Source: Candidatus Didemnitutus sp.
Lineage (GTDB): Bacteria > Verrucomicrobiota > Verrucomicrobiia > Opitutales > Opitutaceae
Reading direction: 5' to 3'
NCBI GenBank assembly: GCA_019634575.1
Contig: JAHCAY010000001.1
Coordinates: 1,240,001-1,304,000, forward strand
Length of the DNA stretch: 64,000 bases
Below, in pieces: positions 32,881 through 43,395 of the stretch. Position numbers and translations under genes: made by a program. Each line of letters starts with the position of its first letter. Positions within the stretch are counted from its first letter, which is position 1. Under the pieces are notes generated by a model that saw only the letters and a list, made by a program, of their open reading frames with translations, was not told the origin of the DNA and did no database searches.

Positions 32881-34230
32881 TTGATCAAAACCTCCGCCTC
32901 CACGCGGCTCAGCTACGCCGCCAGCGACGTCGCCGGACAGCTGCTGTTCTGCTGGATCATGTGGTATCTGCCGTATTTCTACACGGACACCTACGGCATT
33001 CCGGCAGCGACCGTCGGCACGATCCTCCTCGTCGCGCGCTGGGTCGACGCGATCGACGCGCCGGTCTGGGGAATCATTTTCGATCGCACGAAAAGCCGCT
33101 GGGGCAAGAGCCGGCCGTGGTTTCTCTGGCTGTCGGGTCCGTTCGCCGTGTTCGGCGTGCTGACGTTCCTCACGCCGGAACTGAGCTACGGCGCCAAAGT
33201 CGCCTACGCCGCGATTACCTACATCGCGAGCAACGTCCTCTACACCGGCATCAACACGCCCGTGACATCGATCCTCTCCGCACTCACGCCCGATCCGCAC
33301 GAGCGCGTCACGCTGACGATGTTCCGCATGGTCGGATCCAAGCTCGGCGTGCTGATCGTCAACCTCACCGGCCTCGAACTCGTGCGCCTGCTCGGCGGCG
33401 GCGACGATCGGCGCGGCTACATGCTGGCCGTGCCGGTCTTCGCGGTCGTGTCGCTTGCGCTTTTTCTCACGGCGTTCCGCAATCTCCGCGAAACGGTCCC
33501 GGTGGAATCCACGCCGGTGCCGTTGCGCGGCACCTTCGGTGCGCTGCGCGGGAACTGGCCGTGGTTCATCATTTTCGCGAGCAGCTTCCTGTTCTGGATC
33601 GGCTTCATCTCCCGCGTCACGGTCGCGCCGCACTTCCTCGAATACGTGCTGCACCGCCCCGACCTGCTGAAGCTCGCCAACGGTCTCGACTTCGCCTCGC
33701 TCGGCACGGCGTTGCTGTTGCCGTGGTTTTGCCGGCGCGCCGCGAAGGCGACCGTCTGGGCGCTCGGACTCGCGGGCATGATCGTGGGGCAAATCATCGT
33801 CTATGTCGGTCTGCGCGACGGCGGCTCGATCCCGCTTGTGCTGACGGGCTGGACGATCGGCTTCGTGGCCAGCGGCGCGGCAATGGCGATGCCGTTCTCG
33901 GTGCTCTCGGACAGCGTGGACTACGGCGAATGGAAAACCGGCATCCGCGCCGCGGGTCTGCTCACGGCTGTGGGCGCCGCTTTCTGCCTGAAAGCCGGTG
34001 CCGGCCTCGGCGGCGCGCTCCCGATGTGGTTGCTCGACGCCGCCGGCTACGTCCCGAAAGCCGCGCAAACACCCGCCGCGCAGCGTGCCATCGAGTTTGG
34101 CGTCGTCTGGTTGCCGACGCTGGCCTTCGCCCTCGCGCTCGTGCCGGTGCTTTTCTACGGCCGTTTCGAACGCCTCGAACCCCAGATCGCCGCCGATCTC
34201 GCCTCGCGGCGCGCGAAGCAGCACGAGTAA
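32881..34230 (+). CDS. GPH-family sugar:cation symporter (MelB-like MFS)
   Basis: 449 residues from a TTG start at 32881, 37 bases after the dehydrogenase gene. About 12 membrane helices; typical GPH elements are YAASDVAGQL, the ARWVDAIDAPVWGIIFDRTKSRWGKSRPW loop (Asp residues bind the cation), and VLSDSVDYGEWKTGIRAAGLL. It carries glycosides or sugar acids with Na+ or H+. That the same cluster has both an ABC importer and a symporter suggests two related substrates or one for uptake of a breakdown product. Confidence 0.92.
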   Translation: MIKTSASTRLSYAASDVAGQLLFCWIMWYLPYFYTDTYGIPAATVGTILLVARWVDAIDAPVWGIIFDRTKSRWGKSRPWFLWLSGPFAVFGVLTFLTPELSYGAKVAYAAITYIASNVLYTGINTPVTSILSALTPDPHERVTLTMFRMVGSKLGVLIVNLTGLELVRLLGGGDDRRGYMLAVPVFAVVSLALFLTAFRNLRETVPVESTPVPLRGTFGALRGNWPWFIIFASSFLFWIGFISRVTVAPHFLEYVLHRPDLLKLANGLDFASLGTALLLPWFCRRAAKATVWALGLAGMIVGQIIVYVGLRDGGSIPLVLTGWTIGFVASGAAMAMPFSVLSDSVDYGEWKTGIRAAGLLTAVGAAFCLKAGAGLGGALPMWLLDAAGYVPKAAQTPAAQRAIEFGVVWLPTLAFALALVPVLFYGRFERLEPQIAADLASRRAKQHE

Positions 34231-34237
34231 GCCGGCG

Positions 34238-34822
34238 TCATCGGCCAGCGGCCTTGTCAGGGGGCGCAGGCGGGGCTGCCTTCTCCAGTTCCGCCATTCT
34301 TTCAGCGGTGACGTCTTCGACACGCTTCTCGAGGTATTCGAGTGCGAACTTGTTCTTCCGACTTTGGTCAGGCGAATCCAATGCCTGCTGCCGCCGCTTG
34401 AGCAATTCGCCCAACTTGGCATCGCCGGTGCGCGCGAGTTCCTGCGCGCGAGCGAGTCCCGGCAAGGATCTCAGTAGCGCCAGCTGTTCAACTCGTGCGT
34501 CCTTCACCCGCGCGACGTTCAGCGAGATTTCTACCCGTCGGCCCTCACGACTCAACGTCAGTATCCCAGAGCCCCGGTCGAACGCGTCGAGAAGATAGCC
34601 GTCGAATTTTCCGCCGAGTTCTACCCATCGCGCGTTCGTTCCATCGGCATCGGCGAGCGAGAAAACCGGTTTCGCATCTTCGTAGAAGTATCCCATGAAC
34701 TTTGGCTCGGCCCGCGCCAGCGTGGCTGCGGCCAGAAGACCGAGCAGCAAAAGCTGTCGGACCGATACGTGAACAGGAAACGCTGCACGCGGCAGCACAC
34801 ACGAGATGAACGCGAACGACAT
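34238..34822 (-). CDS. Secreted protein of unknown function
   Basis: 194 residues if started at ATG 34822 (MSFAFISCVLPRAAFPVHVSVRQLLLLGLLAAATLARAEP), which gives a signal peptide with a long n-region; another ATG upstream at 34948 would need a 42-residue lead. The mature part begins MGYFYEDAKPVFSLADADGTNARWVELG and KFDGYLLDAFDRGSGILTLSREGRRVEISL, a beta-strand pattern, followed by a charged helical tail rich in Lys/Glu and Pro. This looks like the small secretion-associated or PilP/GspC-like beta domains found in Verrucomicrobiota, but I do not recognise it firmly. Convergent with the symporter gene, 7 bases apart. Confidence 0.6.
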   Translation of the reverse strand: MSFAFISCVLPRAAFPVHVSVRQLLLLGLLAAATLARAEPKFMGYFYEDAKPVFSLADADGTNARWVELGGKFDGYLLDAFDRGSGILTLSREGRRVEISLNVARVKDARVEQLALLRSLPGLARAQELARTGDAKLGELLKRRQQALDSPDQSRKNKFALEYLEKRVEDVTAERMAELEKAAPPAPPDKAAGR

Positions 34823-34946
34823 GGTGGAAACGAATCGAGTCGGCCCGTGAGAGGAAGAATCTGACCGTTCCGAGCGCACCACCAATCGCGCCCAACGCAA
34901 CGGCATATTTTCGGCCGCGGCCGCGCAGCACGATACTCCCGCCAGC

Positions 34947-34972
34947 AAAAAAAGCCCCGAACAATTCGGGGC
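34947..34972 (-). terminator. Strong intrinsic terminator after tRNA-Asp
   Basis: On the minus strand: a perfect 8-bp stem GCCCCGAA / TTCGGGGC with a 3-base loop, followed at once by seven T. It lies 6 bases past the tRNA-Asp gene. Confidence 0.93.
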
Positions 34973-34978
34973 CTAAAT

Positions 34979-35055
34979 TGGCGGGATGGACGGGACTCGA
35001 ACCCGCGGCCTTCTGCGTGACAGGCAGACGCTCTAACCAGCTGAGCTACCACCCC
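34979..35055 (-). tRNA. tRNA-Asp (anticodon GTC), CCA encoded
   Basis: 77 bases on the minus strand including the encoded CCA. Acceptor stem GGGGTGG / CCATCCC with discriminator G, D-arm TAGCTCAGCTGGTTAGAGC, anticodon loop CTGTCAC (GTC), T-arm with TTCGAGT. Co-directional with ribF, 45 bases downstream of it. Confidence 0.97.
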
Positions 35056-35063
35056 GTGAGGGA

Positions 35064-35091
35064 CGAAAGAGGCCGAAAAGTAGAATCGGCC
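35064..35091 (-). terminator. Possible weak terminator after ribF
   Basis: GGCCGA (35071-35076) and TCGGCC (35086-35091) form a 6-bp stem with a 9-base loop; on the minus strand it is followed by TCTTTCG. It could end the nusA-ribF transcript or mark processing before tRNA-Asp. Confidence 0.45.
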
Positions 35092-35100
35092 CCACCCTAG

Positions 35101-36072
35101 TCAAGCGCCGTTTGGAGTTTCTTCGGCAGAAAGTTTCCGCAGCGCCTCCAATGCCCCCAAACGGTCCATTTCGATCTGCTTTCGCAGCTCGTCGATCCCG
35201 GAAAACTTCCTCTCCGGCCGCAAGAAGCGCAGCCAGCGCACCGTCACGCGGTCGCCATAAGTCAGCGTCGTGGGAGTCAGCACGTGGACTTCCAAGCGGG
35301 GCGCCGTCACGCCGGTCTCGACCGTCGGGCGCAGGCCGTAATTCGCCACGCCGGGCTGCATGCGTCCATCCGGCCCGCTCACGGTGACGAGATAGACGCC
35401 GTAGCGCGGCGCGAGACCGGGTTGCCAGGCAAGGTTGAGCGTCGGAAAGCCCAAGGTGCGCCCGAGGCGTTTGCCCTCGGTGACCGTGCCATCGGAGAAA
35501 TACGAGTAACCGAGCAGCGCGTTCGCCTGCTCGATCTCGCCTCCGGCGATCAATTCGCGAATCCGGCTGCTGCTGATCGGCGCGCCGTTGTGGTTCAGAC
35601 GCGGCGCGCTGTAGACGGCGAAACCCGCGTCGCGCGCCGCGGCGATCAACGTCGCAGTGTCGCCTTCGCGGCCGCGGCCGAAACGGAAATTCTCGCCGAC
35701 GTAAACGGCTTCGAGGTCCGGAAAAGCGCGCTTCAATCGGGCGACGAAGTCGCGCGCCGTCGTCGCGGCAAACTCGAGCGAGAACGGGTGTTCGACCAGA
35801 AAATCCAAGCCGAGCCGGCCCAGCAGCTCGCGCTTCGTTTCCCGCGCGAGAATCAGCGGCGTAGGTTTCTCCGGTCGCAGCACTGCGCTCGGATGCGGCC
35901 AGAAGGTCAGCACGCCCGCGAGTCCGCGGCTACGCCGCGCGGAGTGCACCGCCGCCTCGATCACCGACTGGTGGCCGAGGTGCACGCCGTCGAACATGCC
36001 GATGGCGAGATGAACCGGTCCGGCGGGCAGCGTCACCCGCTCGAGCGAGTCGAACTGCCGCGGCGCGTTCAC
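35101..36072 (-). CDS. ribF: Bifunctional riboflavin kinase / FAD synthetase
   Basis: 323 residues from a GTG at 36072 that overlaps the truB stop (GTGA). Makes FMN and FAD. N-terminal adenylyltransferase domain: [16 protein letters not shown] (nucleotide-binding GxxxGxHxGH type), [20 protein letters not shown], and [24 protein letters not shown]-terminal kinase domain: [35 protein letters not shown]. Last protein gene of the nusA operon; the truB-ribF pair is common. Confidence 0.96.
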   Translation of the reverse strand: MNAPRQFDSLERVTLPAGPVHLAIGMFDGVHLGHQSVIEAAVHSARRSRGLAGVLTFWPHPSAVLRPEKPTPLILARETKRELLGRLGLDFLVEHPFSLEFAATTARDFVARLKRAFPDLEAVYVGENFRFGRGREGDTATLIAAARDAGFAVYSAPRLNHNGAPISSSRIRELIAGGEIEQANALLGYSYFSDGTVTEGKRLGRTLGFPTLNLAWQPGLAPRYGVYLVTVSGPDGRMQPGVANYGLRPTVETGVTAPRLEVHVLTPTTLTYGDRVTVRWLRFLRPERKFSGIDELRKQIEMDRLGALEALRKLSAEETPNGA

Positions 36073-36800
36073 GTGTAGGCGATGCGGGGTGCGGCCTCGT
36101 GGATCGGGATGAGGCGCTTCTCGAGTTCGGCCATCTCCATTGTCTCGATGTCGGCCAGCGGCGTGCACTGCGCGATGGTGAACTTGCCGCTGCCGGTGCG
36201 CCGCAAGCCGGAGAGGTGCGCACCGCAACCGATCTTCTCGCCGAGATCGCCCGCGATCACGCGCACGTAGGTGCCTTTCGTGCAGGCGAGGCGGAATTGA
36301 ATTTTCGGCGATGCAAACCCGAGCAGGTCGAACGCGGCGACGCGAATGAAGCGCGGCTCGCGCTCCACTTCCTCGCCTTCGCGGGCCTTTTTGTAGAGCG
36401 GCACGCCGCCGATTTTCACGGCGGAGAACATCGGGGGCGTCTGGTATTGATCGCCCATGAAACCCTTCATCGCCTCGCGCACCTGCTCCTCGGTGAGCGG
36501 CGGCACCGGGCGCGTCTCCATGATCTCGCCTTCGGCGTCGAGCGTGTTGGTCTTGGCTCCGAGCGTGATCTCACCCTCGTAAACCTTGTCCTCGCTGATC
36601 AGGTATTGGGAAATCTTGGTCGCCTTGCCGACGAGCATGACGAGCAGGCCGGTCGCGAGCGGGTCGAGCGTGCCGGCGTGGCCGATGCGCTGGATCTGGA
36701 ATTTCCGGCGGAGACGGTAGACGACGTCGTGGGACGTCATGCCGGTGGGTTTGTCGACGAGCAGCACGCCCTCGACTTCTTTGGGAGGACGGAGGCTCAT
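36069..36800 (-). CDS. truB: tRNA pseudouridine-55 synthase
   Basis: 243 residues from ATG 36800. Makes pseudouridine 55 in the T-arm of tRNAs. Seen: [13 protein letters not shown], the catalytic Asp in [53 protein letters not shown], and [33 protein letters not shown] overlaps the stop of the DHH gene (ATGA). A bit short because the C-terminal PUA-like domain is small or missing. Confidence 0.96.
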   Translation of the reverse strand: MSLRPPKEVEGVLLVDKPTGMTSHDVVYRLRRKFQIQRIGHAGTLDPLATGLLVMLVGKATKISQYLISEDKVYEGEITLGAKTNTLDAEGEIMETRPVPPLTEEQVREAMKGFMGDQYQTPPMFSAVKIGGVPLYKKAREGEEVEREPRFIRVAAFDLLGFASPKIQFRLACTKGTYVRVIAGDLGEKIGCGAHLSGLRRTGSGKFTIAQCTPLADIETMEMAELEKRLIPIHEAAPRIAYT

Positions 36801-37795
36801 TTCTTGAGGGCGTCGACTTCCTGCAATCGCTGCGCGAACGCGGCGATGAGTTTCGGATAGAACGAGGAAAGCGTGTCGGGGAAATTCAGGCCCGCGGCGC
36901 TGGCGTGGCCGCCGCCGTTGAACTTCGCCGCGATCGAGTCGACGCGATAGACGGCGTGCTGCGCGCGGAGGCTGGCCTTGATCACGCCGGGACGCTCCTC
37001 GATGAGCGCGCCGATCGCGACACCGTCGAGCGAGCGTGCATAGTCGACGAGACCTTCGGTGTCTTCGACCGTCGCACCGGTTTGCTCGAAAATGCCCTGC
37101 GGCAGCACGCCGATGCACACGCGGCCGCCGCACTCGAGCTTCAGCGAGCCGATGAAATGCTGGAGGAGCTTCAACTTGCCGAGCGACTCGCGTTCGTAGA
37201 GTTCCTGGCCGGCCTGCGCGGGATTCGCGCCCCGCGCGAGCAACTCGCCGGCGAGCGTGAAGACGCGTTGCGAGGTCGAGGCGAAGCGGAACTGGCCGGT
37301 ATCGGTCATGATGCCGGTGTAGAGCGCCTGCGCGGACACGGCATCGATCGGCAGCCCGGCGTCGAGGAACAGGCCCGCGAGCACCTCGGCGGTGGCGGCG
37401 CTCTGCGTGTCGACAAAGTTGTGGCGCGCGAAACCGACATTCGAGAGATGGTGGTCGAAGCAGCCGAACGCGTCGGGGTAGAGAGCGCGGGTCTTGTCCC
37501 CGGCGCGATTGTGGTCGGCGCAGTCGGTGAAGACCGCGAGGCGGCCATCGTGCTCGACGTGATCGCGCTGGAAGAACGGCGTGTCGCCGAGGAGGAACTT
37601 GATGCGGCGCGGAACGGGATCGGGATTGATCGCGATCGCGTCGATGCCGCGCGCACGGAGTGCACGGGTCAGTGCGACCTGCGAGCCGATGCAGTCGCCA
37701 TCCGGGCGTTGATGACCGATCACCGCCACGCGTTTCCCGTGCAGGGCGGCGAGAAACTCGGCGAACGCCGTCTGAAATTCAGGATAGTAGCTCAT
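36797..37795 (-). CDS. DHH/DHHA1 phosphoesterase (NrnA-like)
   Basis: 332 residues. Mn-dependent DHH family: [23 protein letters not shown], the DHH-type [26 protein letters not shown], and C-terminal DHHA1 domain with [11 protein letters not shown]. NrnA-type enzymes degrade nanoRNA and pAp; some members cut cyclic dinucleotides. Between rbfA and truB, the usual place for this gene in many bacteria, with 4-bp overlaps at both ends. Confidence 0.93.
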   Translation of the reverse strand: MSYYPEFQTAFAEFLAALHGKRVAVIGHQRPDGDCIGSQVALTRALRARGIDAIAINPDPVPRRIKFLLGDTPFFQRDHVEHDGRLAVFTDCADHNRAGDKTRALYPDAFGCFDHHLSNVGFARHNFVDTQSAATAEVLAGLFLDAGLPIDAVSAQALYTGIMTDTGQFRFASTSQRVFTLAGELLARGANPAQAGQELYERESLGKLKLLQHFIGSLKLECGGRVCIGVLPQGIFEQTGATVEDTEGLVDYARSLDGVAIGALIEERPGVIKASLRAQHAVYRVDSIAAKFNGGGHASAAGLNFPDTLSSFYPKLIAAFAQRLQEVDALKK

Positions 37796-38148
37796 TCGGG
37801 CTTCTTGCCTTGCTTGTCGATCTCGTCGAGCAGCGTCTCGATGCGCACGGCGCGCTCGCCGGAGGCGTCGTGGTGGAACGTCAGCGTCGGCACGTGGCGC
37901 ATGACGACGTTCTTTGCGACCATGCCACGGATCTCGGTGAGTTTCGAGCGGAGCCAGCGGCCCATCTTCGCGATCTCGTCCGGATCTGATCCGACAACCG
38001 AGTAGTAGATTTTCGCCTCGCGCAGGTCGCCGGTGACGTCGGCGCCGGAGATCGTCAGGCGCGTGGCCTCGCTGGTGTAGCGCTTGCGCAGGTAGGCGCT
38101 GACCTCGCGCTGGAGGAGCTCGTTGACGCGGAGAAGTCGGTTGCTCAT
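37792..38148 (-). CDS. rbfA: Ribosome-binding factor A
   Basis: 118 residues from ATG 38148 (MSNRLLRVNELLQREVS). Helps 30S maturation at the 16S 5' end. KH-like family pattern: RVNELLQREVSAYLRK, LTISGADVTGDLREAKIYYSVVG, GMVAKNVVMRHVPTLTFHHDAS. Stop overlaps the next start (ATGA). Confidence 0.95.
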   Translation of the reverse strand: MSNRLLRVNELLQREVSAYLRKRYTSEATRLTISGADVTGDLREAKIYYSVVGSDPDEIAKMGRWLRSKLTEIRGMVAKNVVMRHVPTLTFHHDASGERAVRIETLLDEIDKQGKKPE

Positions 38149-38197
38149 GGCAGGCTGGCGGGATGGGACCGAAAGCCGAGAAAGGTGCGGCGTGCGC

Positions 38198-40762
38198 TCA
38201 GAGCGACGCGCGCACCTTCTGGATTTCGAAACACTCGATCTTGTCGCCGGGCTGGTAGCCGTCGTAGCCGTCGAGGCGGATACCGCACTCGAGGCCGGCG
38301 CGGACCTCGTTCGCGTCGTCCTTGAAACGACGGAGCGTGCCGACCTTGCCCTCGAAGACCGACTCCTTGCCGCGGCGGACGCGGGCGGAGATGTTGCGGT
38401 TGATCTTGCCTTCGGTGACGAGGCAGCCGGCGACGAAGCCGTGCGAGATGGGGAACACCTGGCGAACTTCGGCGACACCGAGCTTGTTTTCCTTGAGATC
38501 GGGCTCGAGCAGATCGGCCATCATCTCCTTCACCCGGTCGCCGAGTTCGTAGATGATGTTGAAGTGCTCGATGGTGACGCCGTGGTGCTTGGCGAGCGGC
38601 GTGACGCCGTTCTCCTGCTTGGTGTTGAAACCGATGATGACAGCCTTCGCGGCGCTGGCCATGAGCACGTCGTTCTTGGTGACGATGCCCACGTCGGAAG
38701 CGACGATGTCGAGCTTCACCTTGGCGCTCTTGATGCCTTCGAGGACGTTGCGGACCGCCTCGACGGAGCCGTAGACGTCGGACTTGAGCACGACCTTGAG
38801 CACCTTCTCCTGCGTCGCAGCGATGTTGGCGAAGAGCGCGTCGAGCGACGTGTCCTTCGGTGCGGCGGCGGCGGTGACGGCCTCCTTCTTGAGTTGGTGC
38901 TCGGCGTCCTCGGCCATCTTCTCGGCTTCGCGGGCGTTCTTCACCGCGACGAATTTCGTGCCGGAATCCGGCGTGCCGGACCAGCCGATGACGCGCACGG
39001 GCGCGGACGGCGGGGCTTCCTTCACGTTGGCGCCGGCGTCGTCGAACATCGCGCGGACCTTGCACCAGTGCGGACCGCACACAATGGCGTCGCCGACACG
39101 GAGCGTGCCGCGCTGGACAATGACCGTGGCCACGGGGCCGCGGCCGACTTCGACCTCGGACTCGATGATCACGCCGCTGGCCTCGGCCTTCGGGTTGGCC
39201 TTCAGGTCGAGGACTTCGGCGTTGAGGAGAATGTAGTCGAGGAGCTCGGTGATGCCCTGATTCTTGATCGCCGCCACCGGCACGGTGATGATGTCGCCGC
39301 CCCAATCTTCGGGCGCGATGTTGCGTTCCTGCATCTGCCCTTTCACGCGATCGAGGTTCGCGCCCTTCATGTCCATCTTGTTGACGGCGACCATGAGGGA
39401 AACCTTGGCGTTCTGGGCGTGCTTCAACGCTTCGTCCGTCTGCGGCATGAAGCCGTCATCGGCCGCGACGACGAGCACCGCGATGTCGGTGACATTTGCG
39501 CCGCGCGCGCGCATGGCCGAGAAAGCCGCGTGGCCGGGCGTGTCGAGGAAGGTGATCTTCTTGCCGTTGTGCTCGATCTGGTAGGCACCGATGTGCTGGG
39601 TGATGCCGCCGAACTCGCCGGCGGCGACGTTGGCCTTGCGGATGGCGTCGAGCAGCGAGGTCTTGCCGTGGTCGACGTGGCCCATGATGACCACGACCGG
39701 CGGACGCGGCGCGAGATTCTTGATGTCCTCTTCGCGCGCCTTTTCCTCGCGCGACTTTTTCTCCTCTTCCTTCTTCACCGCCGGGCTGACCTGCGGCTGT
39801 TCGCCGCGGTGCTTGATGTCGAGGAGGAAGCCGTGCTTCTCGGCGAGCTTGTTGGCCACCGCTTCGTCGATCGACTGATTCATCGACGCGAAGATGCTCA
39901 TCTCCATCAGCTCGGAGATCAACTTGAACGGCTTGAGGCCGAGCGCGACCGCGAAGTCGCGCACGATGATCGGCGGCTTGAGATGGATGATCTTCACGCC
40001 GCCCTCTTCGGTCACAGTGACGGACGAGACGGTGGGCGCGGCCGGAGGAGCCGGCGGGGCCTTGAAGGTCGGCGGAGGAGGCGGCATCGCCGGCGAGGAG
40101 ACCGGGCGCGGTGCCGGAGCCGGCGGGGGCGGCGGCATGCTGGGAGCCTTGGCGACCGGCGCAGGCGGAGGCGGCAACGGCGCAGCCTTGGCGACCGGCG
40201 CCGGAACAACCGGCGCGGGCGTCGGAGCGGGCTTGGGCGCGGAGACGGGCGCGGGAGCCGGGGTGTAAGCACGCGGCGCAATCGGCGGCGGCGTGGGTGC
40301 AGCCTTGAAAACTGGCGGGGCGACGACCGGTGGCGGCGCTTTCGGCGCGGGCGCAGCAGGCGCCACGTGCACCGGAGCCGCGACGGGCGCAGGTGCGACC
40401 GGCGGAGGAGGATTGGCTGCGGCGGCGGCGGCAGCCTTCGCGGCGGCGGCGGCTTTGGCGGCCTCTTCCTTTTCGCGTGCGACGTCCTGCGCGGACTTCA
40501 CGAAGACGCCGGCGGGAAGCTTCACTTGCGCGGGAGCATCGGGAGCGGGTGCGGCGTCTTCCGCCGGAGCGGCGGGCGCGGCCTCGGTGGCGGCTTTGTG
40601 ACCGCCCCACACCTTCTCGATCTCGTCGTAGTAGATCTTGCTGACGGTGCTGGAGACCGACTTGGTGTCCGCCGAGACGAAGGCCTGCTCCTTGAGCCAG
40701 GAAAGCATCTCCTTGGGCTCAACTCCGTATTGCTTGGCGATCTCGTGAATGCGGGCGCTCAT
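38198..40762 (-). CDS. infB: Translation initiation factor IF-2
   Basis: 854 residues. The N-terminal 230 or so are a low-complexity Ala/Pro-rich linker (bases about 40020-40610) after a short IF2_N helix domain ([22 protein letters not shown]). Then the GTPase core: G1 [29 protein letters not shown], and the C-terminal domains ([12 protein letters not shown]-like segment [28 protein letters not shown]). The Pro/Ala linker differs much in length between species. 49 bases downstream of nusA. Confidence 0.97.
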   Translation of the reverse strand: MSARIHEIAKQYGVEPKEMLSWLKEQAFVSADTKSVSSTVSKIYYDEIEKVWGGHKAATEAAPAAPAEDAAPAPDAPAQVKLPAGVFVKSAQDVAREKEEAAKAAAAAKAAAAAAANPPPPVAPAPVAAPVHVAPAAPAPKAPPPVVAPPVFKAAPTPPPIAPRAYTPAPAPVSAPKPAPTPAPVVPAPVAKAAPLPPPPAPVAKAPSMPPPPPAPAPRPVSSPAMPPPPPTFKAPPAPPAAPTVSSVTVTEEGGVKIIHLKPPIIVRDFAVALGLKPFKLISELMEMSIFASMNQSIDEAVANKLAEKHGFLLDIKHRGEQPQVSPAVKKEEEKKSREEKAREEDIKNLAPRPPVVVIMGHVDHGKTSLLDAIRKANVAAGEFGGITQHIGAYQIEHNGKKITFLDTPGHAAFSAMRARGANVTDIAVLVVAADDGFMPQTDEALKHAQNAKVSLMVAVNKMDMKGANLDRVKGQMQERNIAPEDWGGDIITVPVAAIKNQGITELLDYILLNAEVLDLKANPKAEASGVIIESEVEVGRGPVATVIVQRGTLRVGDAIVCGPHWCKVRAMFDDAGANVKEAPPSAPVRVIGWSGTPDSGTKFVAVKNAREAEKMAEDAEHQLKKEAVTAAAAPKDTSLDALFANIAATQEKVLKVVLKSDVYGSVEAVRNVLEGIKSAKVKLDIVASDVGIVTKNDVLMASAAKAVIIGFNTKQENGVTPLAKHHGVTIEHFNIIYELGDRVKEMMADLLEPDLKENKLGVAEVRQVFPISHGFVAGCLVTEGKINRNISARVRRGKESVFEGKVGTLRRFKDDANEVRAGLECGIRLDGYDGYQPGDKIECFEIQKVRASL

Positions 40763-40811
40763 TAAGTCAGTATGTCAGTAAGAGAGTAACGTTGCTAGGT
40801 GCGGTGAAAAA

Positions 40812-42044
40812 TCAGGCTTGGGCCCCGGAAACCTTGGCGATGACGCCTTGAGCTTCCTCGGCGGAAAAGCCCATGTCGACGAGATCGTTCGCTTCGACGC
40901 CTTCGAAGGCGGCGGGCGAGTTGATGCCGTTGGCGACGAGGCGCTCGGCGATGGAGCTCTCGAAACCGAACGCGCCGACGAGCGCGCTGATGGCTTGGGC
41001 ACGCGGATCGGAAGCGGTGGCCTTCCATTCCTCGATGTCGAGGCGCCAGCCGACGAGGCGCGAGGTGAGGCGCGCGTTCTGGCCCTTGCGGCCGATGGCG
41101 ACGGCGAGGTCCTCGTTCGCGACGCGCACGAGCATGCGCTTGTTCTTTTCGTCGAGGACGATTTCGCGCGGCACGGCGGGCTTGAGGGCCTCGACGAGCA
41201 TTTCCTTCGGGTCGGCGTGGAACGGAATGATGTCGATCTTCTCGCCGCCGAGTTCGCGCACGATGCTCTTCACGCGGGCGCCGCGGGCGCCGACGCACGC
41301 ACCCACCGGGTCGACTTTCGGGTCGGTGCTGGTGACGGCGATCTTGGTGCGGTAACCCGGCTCACGGGCGAACGCCTCGATCTTCACGGTGCCGTCGGCG
41401 ATCTCGGTGACTTCGAGTTCGAAGAGGCGGCGGACAAATTTCGGCGTCGCGCGGCTGAGGATGACCTCGGGACCGCGGCTGGAATTCTCGATCTCGAGCA
41501 GGAAGCAGCGAATGCGCTCGCCCGGGGCGTATTCCTCGCCGGGGACTTGTTCCTTGCCCGGCATGATCGCCTCGGCCTTGCCGAGATCGATGTAGAGATC
41601 GTTGCGCTCGCGACGGCGCACGGTGCCGCTGACGATGTCGCCGACGGAGTCCTTGAAGTCGTCGTAGATGCGCTCCTTCTCGAACTGGCGGAGGCGCTGC
41701 ATGATCGCCTGACGCGCGGTCTGCGCCGCGATGCGGCCGAGATAAGAGGGATCGATTTCCTTCTCGATCATGTCGCCGACGACGGCGCCGGCCTTGAACA
41801 CCTGGGCCTTCTCGATGTGGATCTGCGTCTTCGGATCGGAAACGGAATCCGCCACCTTCATGATCGCCCAAGCCTTCAGTTTTCCGTCCTTGGGATTGAT
41901 CTCGATCTTGAGCTCCTGACCCGAATTCACGCCCTTCAGCGCCGCCGTTTTAATGGCGTTCACAATGGCGGAGATCATATCGGCACGGGGGATGCCTTTC
42001 TCCTTCTCCATGTATTCGAGGACGGACAGGATTTCGCTGCTCAT
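40812..42044 (-). CDS. nusA: Transcription elongation/termination factor NusA
   Basis: 410 residues from ATG 42044 ([18 protein letters not shown]); the frame is open 33 codons upstream but runs through the leader hairpin and has no family match. Domains: N-terminal RNAP-binding domain, S1 domain ([28 protein letters not shown]), two KH domains ([53 protein letters not shown]), and one short C-terminal helix-hairpin repeat ([19 protein letters not shown]). No Shine-Dalgarno site. First gene of nusA-infB-rbfA-DHH-truB-ribF; rimP, usually before nusA, is not here. Its leader has a promoter and a terminator hairpin. Confidence 0.97.
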   Translation of the reverse strand: MSSEILSVLEYMEKEKGIPRADMISAIVNAIKTAALKGVNSGQELKIEINPKDGKLKAWAIMKVADSVSDPKTQIHIEKAQVFKAGAVVGDMIEKEIDPSYLGRIAAQTARQAIMQRLRQFEKERIYDDFKDSVGDIVSGTVRRRERNDLYIDLGKAEAIMPGKEQVPGEEYAPGERIRCFLLEIENSSRGPEVILSRATPKFVRRLFELEVTEIADGTVKIEAFAREPGYRTKIAVTSTDPKVDPVGACVGARGARVKSIVRELGGEKIDIIPFHADPKEMLVEALKPAVPREIVLDEKNKRMLVRVANEDLAVAIGRKGQNARLTSRLVGWRLDIEEWKATASDPRAQAISALVGAFGFESSIAERLVANGINSPAAFEGVEANDLVDMGFSAEEAQGVIAKVSGAQA

Positions 42045-42062
42045 GATGGTTGGTGTGGTGGG

Positions 42063-42091
42063 AAAAAAAAGGCGGGACCCGTAGGCCCGCC
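42063..42091 (-). terminator. Terminator hairpin inside the nusA leader (attenuator candidate)
   Basis: Minus strand: GGCGGG (plus 86-91 reversed) pairs with CCCGCC, an 8-bp stem with one bulge and a 4-base loop, followed directly by eight T. The T-run ends only 18 bases before the nusA ATG. The promoter I see lies upstream of it, so nusA mRNA must pass through this terminator. That makes it an attenuator and not simply the end of the upstream gene. Confidence 0.75.
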
Positions 42092-42123
42092 CACTTGTGG
42101 AAAGTGAACTTGAGTGAGCGCGC

Positions 42124-42153
42124 AAGGTAGCCGCCGCGAACACGCGTTGTCAA
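42124..42153 (-). promoter_or_regulatory. Sigma70-type promoter of the nusA operon
   Basis: Minus strand: consensus -35 TTGACA (42148-42153), an 18-base spacer and -10 TACCTT (42124-42129), 31 bases after the DUF2851 stop codon. Transcription would start near 42117, leaving a leader of about 73 bases that contains the hairpin. Confidence 0.65.
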
Positions 42154-42183
42154 GCGCGCCGCCGGTGTCGAACTGGCAAGCAC

Positions 42184-43395
42184 TTACACGCGGAATTCCC
42201 GCGCGATCAGCCAAGCCAGTAACCCTTGGGCCGCACCGTGGCAAAGCGGCCACTCGCGCGTGCCGGTCACGGTCAAGCTCTTGAGCCCGCGTCGGACCGC
42301 ATCCGGCAGATCGCCCGCAAACCAGTGAAACCAGATTTCATCCAATCCCGGACGCTCACTGGCGGCCGCCAGCAAGGGCAGGAATCCATCGCATGCCAGC
42401 GTGTCGAAACGAGGTCCGCTCACCGCGTCCGCCACGACCTCGCGACTGAGTTGCTCACGCCACCCGGGGAAAGCCCCCGCGCGCCGCGCGTGCGCGGTCG
42501 TGACGTCCGGGCCGAACGCCAGCACCGGCAACGCCTCGCCCCATGCGACCAGCCGGCGCGGCCAATCCGGCGCGCGCGCGACCCACTCGCGATATTGCGC
42601 GAGGCGCGTGCGCGGATGATTCGCCGGTCGCGCGCCATGCGTCTGCCAACCGTGCACCGCCGCCAGCGCCGCGGCCACGCGATCGTCGACCGCACCACGC
42701 CATTCCGCGATGCCCCAACGCTCCGCCGTCGCCAACATCGGCACGCGATTGTGGCGATAGCCGAGAATCTCCAGCGCCGTGTGATGCGCCGCCGCATCAA
42801 AGCCCAGCCGCGCGACTCGCCGGCGCGCGGTGGCGACCTTGGCATTCCAACGTTGGCGCGCGAGTTCACGCAGACGCGCCCGCAACACATCGAGCGGCAG
42901 ATTCGCGAGCTCCTCCAATCGCCGCCACTCGTCGCGCGCCGTCAGCGCCTCGAGCGCGTCGTCCGCGGTGTATTCCTCAAGGTCACGATGCAACAGCGGC
43001 AACAACACCAGCGCCGGGATCTCCGTCCCGTCCGCGCGACACTGCGGCCGCACGCCCGCATCCGGCGGAAACAGGAGCACGTGCAAGACGACCTGCGCAT
43101 ACGCCGCGTCCTCCGCGTGACCGTGCGCCCGCCAATCGCGCGCGTGGAAATGCACTTCGACGTCCCCGCTGACCTCGCGGCCGCCGATCCGCAATTGCGC
43201 GTGTATGAAATCCGGTCCGCCGAGCAGATTCCAGCGACCGGGAAACACGATCTCGAGCGTCCGACCGTCGCTCAGCTGTGCGCGCGTCGCCGCGAAATCC
43301 TGCTGCAACCAGATTTTCTGCACGACGCGCTCGTGCATCGTGAACGGCCCGTAGAGGCCTTGCATCTCGGCGACGGAAGATTCGGGGAAAGCCAT
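42184..43395 (-). CDS. DUF2851 family protein
   Basis: 403 residues from ATG 43395 (MAFPESSVAEMQGLYGPFTMHERVVQKIW). Matches the DUF2851 pattern known from Bacteroidetes and Verrucomicrobiota: ERVVQKIWLQQDF, LEIVFPGRWNLLGGPDFIHAQLRIGG, SGDVEVHFHARDWRAHGHAEDAAYAQVVLHVL, and the late HWFAGDLPDAVRRGLKSL segment. The function of the family is not known. Cytoplasmic, no signal peptide. Divergent from the tRNA-Ser gene. Confidence 0.85.
   Translation of the reverse strand: MAFPESSVAEMQGLYGPFTMHERVVQKIWLQQDFAATRAQLSDGRTLEIVFPGRWNLLGGPDFIHAQLRIGGREVSGDVEVHFHARDWRAHGHAEDAAYAQVVLHVLLFPPDAGVRPQCRADGTEIPALVLLPLLHRDLEEYTADDALEALTARDEWRRLEELANLPLDVLRARLRELARQRWNAKVATARRRVARLGFDAAAHHTALEILGYRHNRVPMLATAERWGIAEWRGAVDDRVAAALAAVHGWQTHGARPANHPRTRLAQYREWVARAPDWPRRLVAWGEALPVLAFGPDVTTAHARRAGAFPGWREQLSREVVADAVSGPRFDTLACDGFLPLLAAASERPGLDEIWFHWFAGDLPDAVRRGLKSLTVTGTREWPLCHGAAQGLLAWLIAREFRV

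Noticed and set aside
40020-40610. Repeat-like GC-rich stretch
   Set aside because: It is the Ala/Pro linker of IF-2, a normal low-complexity part of the protein.
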